Shown here: piece after piece, positions 45,397-57,560 of the stretch | Numbering within the stretch: the stretch's first letter is position 1 | Layout of the letters: the number at the start of each line of letters is the position of its first letter | Assembly: GCA_028554755.1 (NCBI GenBank) | Contig: JAPTOF010000021.1 | Span: forward strand, 6,115,001-6,179,000 | Direction of reading: 5' to 3' | Origin: Cordia subcordata | Taxonomy: Eukaryota; Streptophyta; Magnoliopsida; Boraginales; Cordiaceae | DNA: 64,000 bases | Notes under the pieces: generated by a model | Databases searched by the model: none | What the model was told of the DNA's origin: nothing | The model's input: only the letters and a program-made list of their open reading frames with translations | Position numbers and translations under genes: made by a program

Positions 45397-45852
45397 GTGG
45401 ATGGAAGTGTCTACACTCCGAGTGGCTTAGCTGGAGGGGGTGGTATAGTTCGCAATGATCAAGGGCAGTTGGTTCTTGCATTTGCAGAGCCGCTGGGAAA
45501 ACAGGTTGATATGACCCAAGCTGAATTGAGAGCACTGTTGCGCAGACTACACTTTTACAAGGAACGTGGCTGGTCAAAAGTCTGGGTTAAGATGAACTCA
45601 ATGCTTGTGGTTAACTTCATGAATGACCAAGAGATGGGGCCATGGAATTGTTGTTATCTGCTTGCTGCGGCGAGACAGCTTGCGCATGAATTGGACGTAA
45701 ATGTAACGCATATTCTTCGTAAGAGGAATGTTGTCGCTGATTTATTAGCAAATCGGGGTGTTAAGCTTGATAGACTGAAGATAATTAAATCAAGTTCAGA
45801 ATCAACAAGGTTGCGGGGTCTCATTAGAGGCGATCAGCTTGGCTTACCTTAA
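45397..45852 (+). pseudogene. LINE RNase H domain, catalytic residue changed
   Basis: RNase H (RVT_3-like) with NVDGSVYTPSGLAGGGGIVR, AELRALLRRLHFY and a final VADLLANRGV. The central motif that normally contains Glu/Asp followed by Asp-Ser reads VKMNSMLVV, so an Asp has become Asn. The domain is open over 151 codons but lies downstream of a broken RT. Confidence 0.8.
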
Positions 45853-45959
45853 TACAGTTTTAGCTAGAGATTGTTTTCTGTTGTCATAACATTTGCCAAG
45901 GTGGTTTCACCTTCTGATGTACTTTTTTTGGATTAATAAAATTTGAGGGGCTCCTTCCC

Positions 45960-46025
45960 TATCGATTAAAAAAAAAAAAAAAGACAATATGGTTAGATTC
46001 TAAGAGCATATGAGAATGTATTTCT
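45960..46025. repeat. Direct repeat, copy 1, including LINE poly-A
   Basis: TATCGATT, an A-run, AGACAATATGGTTAGATTCT, then a diverged tail to GAGAATGTATTTCT. It matches 46484-46545. The two copies flank the chloroplast-derived segment. Confidence 0.8.
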
Positions 46026-46044
46026 TATAGTTTCTGCGATTACA

Positions 46045-46345
<301 letters not shown>

Positions 46346-46483
46346 GAGAAAACGGCATTTCGACAATAAATGCAAATTCCTCCGATATTATTTGAGAATA
46401 CAAATTCTTGTTGCACCCAAAAAATTGATTTTGGTTAAAATCATTAATAGAAATAAAAAAATGATTCTGTTCATACATTCGAA

Positions 46484-46545
46484 TATCGATTAAAAAAAAA
46501 AAGACAATATGGTTAGATTCTAAGAACAGACGAGAATGTATTTCT
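46484..46545. repeat. Direct repeat, copy 2
   Basis: Second copy of the TATCGATT/A-run/AGACAATATGGTTAGATTCT unit, with a shorter A-run and a few substitutions. Confidence 0.8.
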
Positions 46546-46932
46546 TTAAAAGGAATTCCAATAGTATATTAACAACTTACAGGTTCTACCCATAATTTGT
46601 TTGGTTAAAGTCTCAAAGATTGGAAAATATGAGTATAAATTGTGATTTGTGTAATAGAATATTGATTAAAACCCCAAAAGAAACTTACTTTATTTCATAA
46701 AAATAAATTAAAGACTAATGCAAATGCAGTAAGATTGATGCTTGGATAAAATCTAGTCATTTTAAGACTTTATTGCCCCACTATAGTGCTTATGGTTTAA
46801 TTGCACAAGTGTCCCAAGATACAATAGTCTTTGTCAGATAGTAAGAGTGCTCTAAACTGTTTAGACATAGTAAACCAAATAATGCTAAACTTCTCTCCTG
46901 TTGATATATATCAAAATATGATATATATGTTT

Positions 46933-47032
46933 AGGCTCCGATCAAAGCTGCCCAATCCCGCATAGACCTTCAGAGCCCGTTTCCAAAGTGGTAGAATCAA
47001 ATTTGATAGCTCCAAACATGTCCAAAAGTCCC

Positions 47033-47082
<50 letters not shown>

Positions 47083-47203
47083 TTCCAACTCCTTTTTCCA
47101 AGCATAAACTAGCAAAAATACATAAAAGCACCAATTAATAAGCATCTAATTCTAGAATTAAGTGTAAATAGCTATGAATTAAAAGCTTATTTCAAATTTA
47201 TCA
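46933..47203 (-). repeat. Partial 3' LTR of the gypsy element with TA microsatellite
   Basis: Matches the outer part of the 5' LTR (ACATGTCCAAAAGTCC, TTTTCCAAGCATAAAC, AGCTATGAATTAAAAG). A pure TA run at 47036-47080 is an expansion absent from the other LTR. The rest of the LTR to the left is not recognisable. Confidence 0.78.
47036..47080. repeat. TA dinucleotide microsatellite
   Basis: Uninterrupted TA/AT run of 45 bp. The small YIYIYI-type ORFs drawn across it are artefacts. Confidence 0.95.
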
Positions 47204-47216
47204 AATTCCCCCACAC

Positions 47217-50200
47217 TTAGACCATGCTTGCCCTCAAGCATGAAACCAGTTATGAACATTGAATCTCCTTGCAAGATTGACCACAAGTGTTATTTTGCAA
47301 AGTAAGATGGTAACTTTTCAAAACCTACGAGCAAGCATATTCATGAAACAATGCAACATTTTCAAGCATAAAACCAATATTCTTGTAACTATCTTTTCAA
47401 AGCTAAATGTCTAGTAGCTTATTTCATAAAACATAAATTGCAAAGCACATGTAATACATGCAGCATCAAGAACTTAACTTCACAATATAACTCAAAAAAC
47501 TTGAGCTTTCAACAATCAACGATCCTTCAACTTATGCCATCATTCAACACAAGAATAAATCTATACAAAACCTCATTCTTAATACAAGTTATTCAACCAT
47601 AATTAGTTCAAGTATGCTACATCAAATAAGCATTCTTAAAGTACTTCCTAAATACACAACCTAGGCTATTTTCTTTTCTCATGATTCATGCAATGCTTCA
47701 CACTTTCAACACAAAAAAGCTTTACACTCTATTTGGATTGAGGGGAATGGAGGGGAGGGAATGGTTTTGGAGGGATAAAGGAATCCTTTCCTTTGTTTTG
47801 AAAGTTTTGGAGGGGAGATGGTTTTGAGAGAAAAAGAACTTTCCTCTCATTTCCTTTATTTTTAATCCTCCAATTTGGGAGGAAAGGGAAGGAAAGTTAT
47901 GCAAAGACGATTTTCCCCCATGAGTTTTATTTTAATTACTAAACTTGCTATTTAAAGACAAAATAAGAAAAAGGGCACAAAAGTAAATTTACACAAAATC
48001 TATCCTTTCCTTCCATTTCCTTCCTAATCCAAACACAAGATACTCATAATCTTTTATGTTCCTTTCACTCATATAAATATTCTAATCCAAACATGGATTA
48101 CCTATTTTCTCTCCTTTCCTTTATAATTCTTTCTTTTCCTTTCCTTCCCTTTTTAAAATTCTCCCCCCTCTATCCAAACAAGGTGTTAGACTTTAAAACT
48201 TTTGCAGCACTTCAATCAATAAGACTTGACTCAACCAAAAAAATTTTCAAAGCTCAACTTGTTAGCAAAAGAACTCCCCTAAAAATAAACATTTTCCAGC
48301 AAGAAAACATGGTCACAATTAAAATTTACCAAAAAGAATTCCACTAGAAATTTCCACCAGGCTTCAAAAACAATCCAACCTCCTCAAAATACAAAAATAG
48401 GCACATAATCTGTCAAAAATCTTTCCACCACAACTCATAGAAACTTAAAAACTAAAACAAAAGTAAGTCGGCTTCTAGGAAGACAAAACAAGTACCACCA
48501 CATGTATAAGTCACCCCAATAGCACCCAAACACTATGTAAATGAACCTCGTGCCAATTAAAGCACACATAAGATTATAGTCAAGTATAATTATACCAATA
48601 CATAGCAATGAAATCAAAATCACTTGCCTTGATGTTCAATTTTCCTCAAGAAAAACAAGTTTGTGCCTAGGCCCAGCTGCCGGAAGACAAATCATTTCAA
48701 TTGCTACGTGTGACTTTCATGACTTGCCTAGAATGTCACTCAACCTTTTTACATGATGACAAATATTTGTGATGAATGCTCCTGGTTATTTAATTGGTCA
48801 CAATTCTAGGTGGTTTTTCAGCTCTACTCATGGTCCTTTTTCGGTTAACCAATGGAGTAAAAAAGCACTTGTTTTCTTCCTTTTTTTTTTACTTTTCATT
48901 TATGCGCCTTTTTCACATTTTGAACAACAATTATTAGCACTTTCTGTAAGAGTGACCTCAACCCTGACATAACTTTCCTAGGCACGCATTTTTTCACAAT
49001 TTTACCACAAAAAATAAATCAAGGCAAGTACCTATCAAACTTAAACTAGGCATTGTTTCCAAGTTAAGCACATGCAAATTTTAAGCCCAACTAAAGATTA
49101 AGTAAGGGTCAAGCACGACATGTTCAATACAACTATCAAAAGCAACTAAATACCATAGGGATGGATTTACCACATATACCAACTTACCATTGCAATCAAA
49201 TCAAGTTTCCGAGCATGGAGATTATGCTTTTTCCAAGAGAGGTGCCAAGTTTATAAGGAGAAAAGTCGAGTAAAAAGAGAAAAAAACTTTAACAAAAAAT
49301 TTAGTAAATAGAAATTTACTAAGTCAACTTCACAAGAAACTAGAAAACATGCACTAGAAGATGCTCAAAAGACCCCAAAAAGACTATACTTTTTGTTTTT
49401 TTTGGGAAAAATGACCCATCTTTACAAAGAAATTTTTTTGTCATTTTGGCTTCTCTATTTTGTTGTCTCTCTTTTTTTTTTTAAGACTCAAGAAACACAA
49501 AAATCATATATTTTCACAACATATAAACCAACCACACAAAAATTAAAACTAAGCACAAAAAATAAATTAAACATTCCTTCCCCACACATAGCATGCACAT
49601 TGTCCTCAATATGTTAAAAAATAAAAAGAGAAGAAGAAAATAAAATTAAATTAAAGCAAAGAAAAAGAAAGTAAGAGGATTTCCCTTAAGTAATGTGAGG
49701 GAGGTGGTGAACCAACTACTACTCATTGAAACTGGGGCTATGGAACTCAACAAGATTCATCAATTTTTGAGCCTTGATTAGCATAAACAAAGAAACACAC
49801 CTTCCACCCCTTTCAAATTAAATCCAATCATGCAATCAAATCAATACTCATCTCAAAAATTGTCCAAAAGCTTTGCAAGTGTTCTTCAAAGACTTTTTTC
49901 ATCTAACCCTAACGATTTATATGCCAAAAGAACACCCAAATCTTTGAAAACAAATCTGTTTAGGGTGTTAAAAAATGTATTTTTCATGATAAACATGCCT
50001 AATTCTTGCATAAAATTTCCAATATAATTCATAGTAATCACAATATAAGATCTCCAAGTAAGAAATCCAACCAAAATTGTCATAAGGTCCTTCAACCACA
50101 TTCCTGAAACCCAAAATTTCCAAAATCTCAACATGTAGAAAATTTTCAAGAAATAAAAACAGAACATGAAAACATTCCGAAGTATTTGTTTGTTGCACCA

Positions 50201-51149
50201 AATTTGAAAAAAAAAAGGGAAATACTTCACAAAAAATCAAATTTCAGAGCATAGGTGGTTGGACATTTTAAATTTGGGATCTACAACATAAGGGAGCAAG
50301 TTAGGGAGTAACGGGGGTTGCGGGTGGTGGTGTCACGCGTCGCCAATCGTTAGTCAACTGCCTACTATCAGCTTTACATAGGGGTGGGTCACAGGTATGG
50401 GTAGGGTTGGGGTAAGAGGGTAGGGTATAGTGATTTCAAAGGGATAGGAGGTGTTTTCGTGGTGTTGGAAAAGGGTTTAGGCCAAAAAATAGCCTTGGCC
50501 AGTGTGTTAGTGGGTGCTTAGTCGCCGGTGATGGTGGTACTAGTAGTGGGTTTATGACTTCTTGCATTCTTGGCTTTTGGGTTGCTTGAAGATGATTTTT
50601 GTGCTCTTTCCGTCTTCCCCATTGTTGTTTGTGAGGTAGGTTTAAGAGATTTGTGGTGGGTTTGATGTTTATGGTGATGGTTATAGAGGTTTTTGTGGTG
50701 GTTATGGGGGTGGGTTAGGTAGTTCTTGAGAGGAAGAAAAAGATGGGTGGGTTTTGAAAATAAAGAAAGGTTAAGGTTTATTTCTTAAAAGCTTTATTCC
50801 AATATAGCCCCATTGCACCAATGTGCCCACGTTTAAGTCTCCAGTGACTAAAAAATTTAGAAAACACCATTAAAATCTGCCATTTTTCCAAAACACCTTA
50901 TGCTTGTCAACATCAAAACTCTACCATAACAATTTCATATCAAAGCTAGGCTTCTCGAGGAAGAAAATGACCAAGAATAATTAAAAAATCTCCAAAAAAT
51001 GGAAAAATTTGCAAAAATCGAAAATCAACTAAAATACACTAGAAAACTAAAGATTAAAATTTCTAGTTCTGTGGGTTGCCTCCTACCAGCATCTTTGTTT
51101 AATGTCATTGCCTCGACATAGCCAATTCATCTAAGCTTTATCCGGAGGC
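47217..51149 (-). other. Long non-coding 3' region of the gypsy element
   Basis: About 3.9 kb with no protein domain recognised. It contains a MITE (47729-48184) and a G-rich plus-strand segment (50290-50730) with many GGTGGTGG/GGGTTGGGG words. Athila elements often carry an env-like ORF here, and I see none. Confidence 0.6.
47729..48184. mobile_element. MITE in the gypsy 3' region
   Basis: About 455 bp with imperfect inverted ends: left ACTCTATTTGGATTGAGGGG and, reversed from the right, ACACCTTGTTTGGATAGAGG. The arms are rich in GGAAGG/CCTTCC words that pair with each other. No ORF. The flanks AAAGCTTT and TAGACTTT match at 5 of 8 positions, which is too weak to assign a superfamily. Confidence 0.6.
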
Positions 51150-51570
51150 TTTTCTAGCTCAATCTCTCACAAATGGGATTCAAATGATGTTCATTAACTT
51201 TGAAGACTTTGTCATTGCTCAAGCCCTTTACTTCAACTGCATCACAAGAAATTAATTTAGTAATAACAAAAGAACCGACACATCTAGTCCATGGATCATC
51301 AGGAAACAATTTAAAACTAGAGTGATGATATAAAACTTTTTGTCCAACTGAAAATTATTTTCCGTCAATAACCTTTTCGTGCAAGTTCTTTTTCTTTTCC
51401 TTGCGGATTTTCGCGTTCTCATGAGCATTGTTTTTCCTCTTCTTCGACTCTTGGGACTGCAACTTCCTATATGCACCCCTCTTGTCCACCGTAGATGGAT
51501 TTAATTGGCTTTGAATTTCTCCAATAGACTTTTTTTGATTCTCCCTCACAGCAATTAGTTCCTGCAAGCT
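51150..51570 (-). pseudogene. gypsy integrase C-terminal remnant
   Basis: LQELIAVRENQ, NAHENAKIRKEKKKNLHEKV, FSVGQKVLYHHSSFKLFPDD and GSFVITKLISCDAVEVKGLS align in order with the C-terminal part of plant gypsy integrases (VGQxVLLYxSRLKLFPGKL type). It lies about 120 bp after protease-linked sequence, so RT, RNase H and the integrase core were deleted in between. Confidence 0.8.
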
Positions 51571-51689
51571 AGTACTACCTGTAACAATCTTCTTAGATTC
51601 TTTTAGCTTTTTAAGAGAGAGACTTCCATAAGAGGTAACACTTAGCTTATTATCATCAACCGTTTCTAAAGCAAAAACAGAAGATACCT

Positions 51690-52480
51690 CACTAGGATTT
51701 TTATTTCATTATAAACATCAAATTTAACAATGTCTCCGTCAAACTCCATAGTGAGAGTACCTTTGTGCACATCAATTTTAGTCATAGCTATAGTAAAGAA
51801 TGGTCTTCCTCACAAATTTTTTTACAGGATTTGGAAAATGGATCTTCCTCCATATCAAGCACATAAAAGTCAGTAAGAAAGACCAAATCATCTAAATGCA
51901 CTAAAACATCTTCTAGGACACCTTTAGGATAAACCAAAGACTTATCAACTAGTTGAACAACAAATCCTACTTCTTTCAAAGGTCCTACTTTCAAGGGTCT
52001 CTTATTCAAAGTAGAATAGATGGATTAAGGAATGACACTAATAGAAGCTCCTAGATCACAAATAGTTTTCTTAATACGTAGAGAACCTATTTGACAAGAA
52101 ATAGTGAACATACCTTGGTCCTTGCACTTTGGTGGCAATTTCTTTTTAAGCACGGTGGAGACATTCTCTCCCATACTTATTTTTTCATTCCCAACAAGCT
52201 TCTTTTTATTCATGCACAACTCTTTAATAAATTTCACATAGTGAAGTACTCGCTTCACATCAAGTAAAGGAATATTTACCTCAATTTTGTGAAAAATCTT
52301 CAGAATCTCTTTCTCTTCCTTCTCTTTTTTGGACTTTGAGAATCTTTCAGGGAAAGAAGGCTTAACCACTAGCTTCATACCATTTTTAGGCTTGGATTCC
52401 TTGCCCACCATCATTTCATCATGTACTGTGACCTCTTTTTCATTTTCTTTCTCTGTTTCAAGTGCTATCAACTTTGCGTG
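51690..52480 (-). pseudogene. gypsy protease region, broken
   Basis: PPKCKDQGMFTISCQIGS precedes the protease motif CDLGASISVIP, where Athila-type elements have CDLGASINLMP. Downstream blocks VVQLVDKSLVYPKGVLEDVL and FYVLDMEEDP complete the protease domain, and TKIDVHKGTLTMEFDGD follows. A frame break lies near 52020. The reverse transcriptase that should follow is absent. Confidence 0.83.
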
Positions 52481-53735
52481 CTTACACCTAATTTAGCAGT
52501 GGCTATCCGGCAGCTCTTTCTCATTTCTCAAGGTGATTGCACATGCATTCTCCTTTGGATTAACAACCGCTGGAGAAGGTAATTTACCACGAGACTCCAA
52601 CCCACCCATAGATGTTGCCAATTGGCTTATTTGATTCTCCAAATTCTTTATGCTTGCTCTTGTTTCCTAGTGAAATTGTTGCACATTAATTGCGAGTGAT
52701 TTAACAATTTCTTCAAGAGGTATACATGAATTTGAGGATATGGGCTGCAGTAAGGGGCTGGTCATGGCTAAAAGTGTTAAAGAGTTGGCAGATTAAAATT
52801 TTGTAGCCTCACTCCATAGCTTAAGTTAGGGTGATCTCTCCAACATGGATTGTAAGTATAAGAATATGGATCATACCTCCTTTGTGGTGGTCCAAGAAAC
52901 CCTCCAATGCCATTTACATATTGAGGATCCTCCTCTTGCAGCGTGGGGCATATATCAGTTGGTTGTCCCACCACAGCACAAATTCCACAAACTTTTGGTG
53001 TGGGAACATTACCACCTGTAACCAAGCTTTAAACAAGAGAAGTTAGTTGAGTTAACTTTGAATCAAAAGAAGAAACACTTACCTCATTAACTCTTCTAGA
53101 AGGCTCGTATTTATTCCCAAATTGTTGTGATTTGCACCTATGATGGGAATCAAATCTCTAGCTTTTCGAGGTGTTTTATTGATGATGGAACCTTCACTTG
53201 CAGCATCCATCATCATTCCCTCAATTGGAAGTAATCCTTCATAAAAATACTAGATAAGAGATTGTTCAGAAATTCCATGTAGTGGGTAACTTGCACAAAG
53301 TCTTTGAAATCTTTCCCAATATTCATAAAGAGATTCAGCATCTCTGTGCTTGATGGCACAAATTTCTCTTCTAATCACGATGGCTCTAGAAACTGAGAAA
53401 AATTTATCAAGGAAAGCTCTCGCCATCTTTCCCCAAGTAGTGATGAAACCAGATGGAAGATAGGATAATCACTTTTTCGCCGCATCCGCCAAGGAAAAAG
53501 GGAAGGCTTTTAATCTGATTTGATTTTCGGTCACTCCTTGGGGGTTCATACTTGAACAAACAACGTCAAATTCTTTCAAGTGTTTATATGGGTCCTCATT
53601 CTCTAATCCAGGAAAAGTGGGTAAAAGATGTATCAGACTCGATTTCAATGCTAGGTAAGTGATGCAAAGCGGCTGCTGATTCAAGGGGGCAGCTACTAAT
53701 TCATGCAATGTTGGGTTATTTCAAGCCATCTCCTT
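52480..53735 (-). pseudogene. gypsy gag, broken
   Basis: Begins near LVAAPLNQQPLCITY and has the PF03732-type gag blocks: SLIHLLPTFPGLENEDPYKH, LKEFDVVCSSMNPQGVTENQ, ESLYEYWERFQRLCASYP and LIPIIGANHNN. A later knuckle-like CGICAVVGQPTDICP is followed by the Pro/Tyr-rich GPPQRRYDPYSYTYNP. Stops occur, for example before YFYEGLLP. Confidence 0.85.
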
Positions 53736-53938
53736 ACTTTCAAACTCACTAAATGTTTCGGATTGCACTTGTGAGGCTTCGACTTGTTTTTAGAGTTGTT
53801 TCTGCAACCTTACTTCTTTCTTCAAGCTTTTTACGGTCTTTTCAATCTCTGAATCAAAATGCAACTCACTTGTACAATCTGACCTGGTCACAAAAAAACA
53901 AAAATTTCAGCACCAATCCCTGGCAATGGCACCAAATT

Positions 53939-55308
53939 TGATGGGCGTTGAAACCAAAAAAAATAAATTCCTATCTCTTACCTTGCAACTTTAACTTGTG
54001 TATGAAGTGAGAAAGGGTTAAGTCCACAAGGATTGGGGAATTTAGAATATGGTAATTATGCCAAGTAGATTAATCAAATAAATTGCAATCAAAAAGGGTT
54101 TTTTACTTTGAAAAATTAAACTAACCAAAAATATCTTGCACACTGGACCATTCAGCGTGGGCACGCAATTGGGCAAAAGGTAAAATAAATGTAATGGCAA
54201 TAAAATTAAAGCGATGGATACAATCTAGACTTAAATAAATGCTGAAAATTTAATATTAAATGAGAAATCAATGGAAATTAAGCCTAGCATCGGGTTTAAT
54301 CTCAGTTTTGGTCAACAAATCTAATCCTAGATACAAAGATAACTTCTACCTATTATGATAAATCAATTATGGTCATCGGCACGACCTAACAACCTAATAT
54401 TTCCTTACAGTATTGATAATGATTTAAACCTCTACGATTTTTCTCTCTATTGCTTGACCTATTAGAGGGTCTAACCCCTGGAGATGCCCATAGGGTCTAT
54501 CTAATGGCAACACTAGGTTTTAGAAAGACCTGATTCTAAAAGTTAATTCTTTCGCAATAATTGCCCAATTAGATTACGTGTTTACACAGGAGACCTAGTT
54601 ACCACTATTCTTAGATTAATTAAATTAATCTATTTGGTTACTTATCATCAAGCAATTTAATAATCTCTAGCAAATTAAATAATCACAAGACAATATTAAT
54701 TTTTAAAATAATAAACACACAAATACCAAAATAAAAGTAAAAGGATAGAATCAATTAGATCTCATAAAACTGAAGAACCAAAATTTAGATTAACCATTGG
54801 CTAGAAAGAAATTTAGAACTCCATGGACATGGAGTAGACACCTAAAGAGAAAACCATGCTACAAAATACTTTCTGAATAAAAGTCTAGATGATTTCTACA
54901 TAGTTAATTCCTAATCAGAATCCCCTTTGGATAAGGAAACTCTTTCAAAGATAATTAAAAATAAAAAGGAAATATCTTTTAATATAATCCTTAATGAAAT
55001 AAAAGTCTTCCATATTTGATCTCCTTCCTTTTCACAACTCCTTTCCAAAAGCGATGCAAAAAAAATCTCCAGGCTCCTGTAGAAACTGGTCAATCCCGCC
55101 TAGACCTTCTGGGCCTACTGCCAAAGTGGTAGAATTAAATTTGACAGCTCTAAACATGTCCAAAAGTCCATTGAATCCATATATGCTTCTAACTCTTTTT
55201 TCCAAGCATAAACATGCAAAAATATATAAAAACCACCAATTAAGAAGCATTTAATTCCAGAATTAAGCATAAATAACTATGAATTAAAGGCTGATTTTGG
55301 ACATATCA
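53939..55308 (-). repeat. 5' LTR of the gypsy element
   Basis: 1370 bp, plus-strand ends TGATGGGCG and ACATATCA. Its part at about 55075-55308 matches 46933-47203. No ORF of note lies inside. Confidence 0.82.
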
Positions 55309-55602
55309 CTCTACTAGATGATGGTACTGGTCAACTGGTGGGTCAATCGGTAGAGAGAGAACATCACTGTTGGTGTCTATTTGAACAGGTATTTTCAGTT
55401 AAACCTCCAATAGTTATGTCTATTCATATTAGACACAAAATGTTCTATAAATAGACATTGTTAGAGGACTTCTAAGGTATGAAAAATACATGAAAGGCAT
55501 TCATATCCAACCCCACATTGCCTATACTCTTCTAGATTATCGAGTAAATTGTTTTGTAGGAGATCAACTTAGAGCCTTTAGATATTGATGCCATCTTCTG
55601 AT

Positions 55603-55788
55603 GAGTGCTAGGAAATTAAATTGAAAGTACAAATCAATTCAAGTTGTAGGTTTCATTGTATCCTAAAGGATATTTGCATACTCCCTTTTGCACACTAGGC
55701 TGGTGGGGCAAATAATTCTTAAGAAAAGTGGCATTTTTAGTAGGCCATGAAGCCATCTTTCAAGTGTTTTCCCCACATTACACCAAAA
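55603..55788. repeat. Direct repeat within copia 7, copy 1
   Basis: Starts GAGTGCTAGGAA and runs through TCAATTCAAGTTGTAGG to ATTACACCAA. It matches 56651-56839 with scattered substitutions. Confidence 0.82.
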
Positions 55789-55821
55789 ATCTTAAGGATC
55801 ATTTTTTGCTGTAACTTGAAA

Positions 55822-56625
55822 ATGGCTTCATTGAAAGAAATGCCAACCAATTTCATGAAGCTTGATCGCTTTAAAGGAAACTTCATCCCTTGGCAGAAAA
55901 AGATGCATTTCTTTCTCAGGGACAATGATGAATATCTGCAGAAGACACATTTTGAAAGATATGATAGATGCATTATTTGACACATATTAGAATGAAGCCA
56001 CTGTGAAGGAGTTATTGGACAAGTTGGAAGCTAGGTACATGACTAAAGATGCTAGTAGCAAGAAATTCTTGGTTAGTCCTTTCAATACCTTTAAAATGAT
56101 AATAGATCAATTCCATAAGATATTTCGTATTCTTAATAATTTTAAGCAATATAAACTAAACATGGATGATGATCTTCTATAATTGAGAAACTCTCCCCTT
56201 CCTAGAAAGATACTAAGAACGCATCGAAACATAAGAAAGAAAATATGACTCTAGAAGGACTTGGTAATCATCTTCGTATAGAAAAAGCAAACTTGAGCCA
56301 GGAAGAACTCAAAATTGTGGAAGAAAAGGACAAAGTTCTTGAGCAAAAACTTCTTGAAGTTTCAAAAGTTCATGTGGTGGAGGAAGGACCATCAAAGAAG
56401 ATAAGAAAGAATAATGGTTCTGGAAATAATAAGAATAAGGAAAAAAGAAGGGACCATGCTTCCACTGTGGCAAGAACGGACCCATCAAGGCTAAGTGTCG
56501 ACACTTCAAAAAGGCACAATCACTTTTCAAAAACAATAACCAAGACAAAAAGGCAAGTGGTCATAGCAATACGTTTGAGGCATAGGGGTTATCGAAGTTG
56601 TGTTCACTTTTGGAAATACCCTTCC
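55822..56625 (+). pseudogene. copia 7 gag, broken, altered zinc knuckle
   Basis: MASLKEMPTNFMKLDRFKGN then FIPWQKKMHFFLRDNDE resembles copia gag. Stops begin at 55978. The knuckle, in another frame, reads CFHCGKNGPIKAKC, where the conserved His is Pro. Confidence 0.75.
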
Positions 56626-56650
56626 AACCTCACATTGCCCATCTTTCGGT

Positions 56651-56839
56651 GAGTGCTAGGAACTTGAATTGAAAGTGCAAATCAATTCAAGTTGTAGGCT
56701 TTATTGTATCCCAAAGCATATTTGCATATTCTCCTTTGCACACCAGGTTGGTGGGGGTAAATAATACTTAAGGAAAGTGGCATTTGCAGCATGCCATGAA
56801 GCCATTTTTCAAGTGTTTTTCTCGTATTACACCAACAAA
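56651..56839. repeat. Direct repeat within copia 7, copy 2
   Basis: Second copy of the pre-gag leader, lying between gag and RNase H. This is not normal copia order. Confidence 0.82.
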
Positions 56840-56861
56840 AGAAAGAAATGCCAACAATAAT

Positions 56862-57091
56862 ATATTGTGACAACAAATCTACAACTGCAAGGTCAAGAAA
56901 CCCTGTGCAACAAGGGAGATCGAAGCATATTGCAATGCACTACCATTTCATCAGAAAGCTAGTTTCTAAGGGCGAGATTGAACTTTAACATTGCAACACT
57001 TAGGACTAACCAACTGACATGCTCACAAAAGCATTCGTAGAAGAAAAGTTCAAGAAGTTAAGAACCATGATTGGCATTCAAATCCTTACTT
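56862..57091 (+). pseudogene. copia 7 RNase H C-terminus
   Basis: YCDNKSTTARSRNPVQQGRS, KHIAMHYHFIRKLVSKGEIE and DMLTKAFVEEKFKKLRTMIG are the standard end of copia RNase H. Stops lie between the second and third blocks. Confidence 0.82.
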
Positions 57092-57560
57092 GAATTTAGG
57101 GGAGGAATGTTAGATAATAATTCAAGTAAGTTATGATTATTTAGTTGATCTCCTATTTTGTTGTGAATAATGTAGTAGTGCATTGTTATGTGTCAATCAA
57201 TGGAGACATTTTAGGCATATTTTACTTACTCAAGTAATTAGTAGTAACATGTCAAGAATTATGGAGAAGATGTCCAAGTGGGTAGTTGTATTGTGAGTTC
57301 GTCAATTTACTACAATCAAAAATTGCCTCTTCCAAAATACTTGTCTTTCCCATAATCTTTCTCTATAGATATAATAGAGGTCAAGAGTAATATATTCTTC
57401 ACCAAGTTGTCTAGAATGCTTCTTGCATGTGCCACGAATAGCTAGATAAGTTAATACTTAAGTTGTGGTCATATGAATAACTTTAAGGGGTTGTTATTTG
57501 TAGCAAAAAAAAGAAAAGTGATTAAACAAAGTCAGCGTCATATTATGGTCAAGATGAAGC

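Larger units (their letters stand above)
44765..45982 (+). mobile_element. LINE (non-LTR) remnant, 5'-truncated, with poly-A tail
   Basis: The C-terminal part of a plant L1-type ORF2 followed by an RNase H domain, ending in a run of 15 A (45968-45982). Its left edge coincides with the end of the copia 6 LTR at 44759, so its 5' part was cut off by, or lost beside, that insertion. No target duplication was recognised. Confidence 0.83.
46933..55308 (-). mobile_element. Ty3/gypsy element (Athila-like), internally deleted
   Basis: Minus-strand element: 5' LTR 53939-55308, PBS TTTGGTGCCATTGCCAGGGA directly inside it, gag, protease, a remnant of the integrase C-terminus, a 3.9-kb non-coding 3' region, a purine tract (GTGTGGGGGAATT reversed at 47204-47216), and a partial 3' LTR (46933-47203). 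RT, RNase H and most of integrase are gone. The gag and protease types and the long 3' region fit the Athila/Tat group. Confidence 0.85.
55603..57560 (+). mobile_element. Ty1/copia 7, deletion derivative
   Basis: Plus-strand remnant with gag (55822-56625), then directly an RNase H end (56862-57091), a purine tract (TTTAGGGGAGGAA) and an LTR start TGTTAGATAATAATTCAAG at 57108. Protease, integrase and RT are missing. A repeat of about 185 bp lies before gag and again between gag and RNase H. The 3' limit of the LTR is a guess, and no matching 5' LTR was found. Confidence 0.7.

Noticed and set aside
46911..47145. ORFs with long YIYIYI runs
   Set aside because: They only read through the TA microsatellite in a gypsy LTR.
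48093..48347. Hydrophobic plus-strand ORF of 84 codons
   Set aside because: It starts in the pyrimidine-rich arm of the MITE; the Leu/Phe/Pro content comes from CTT/CCT repeats.
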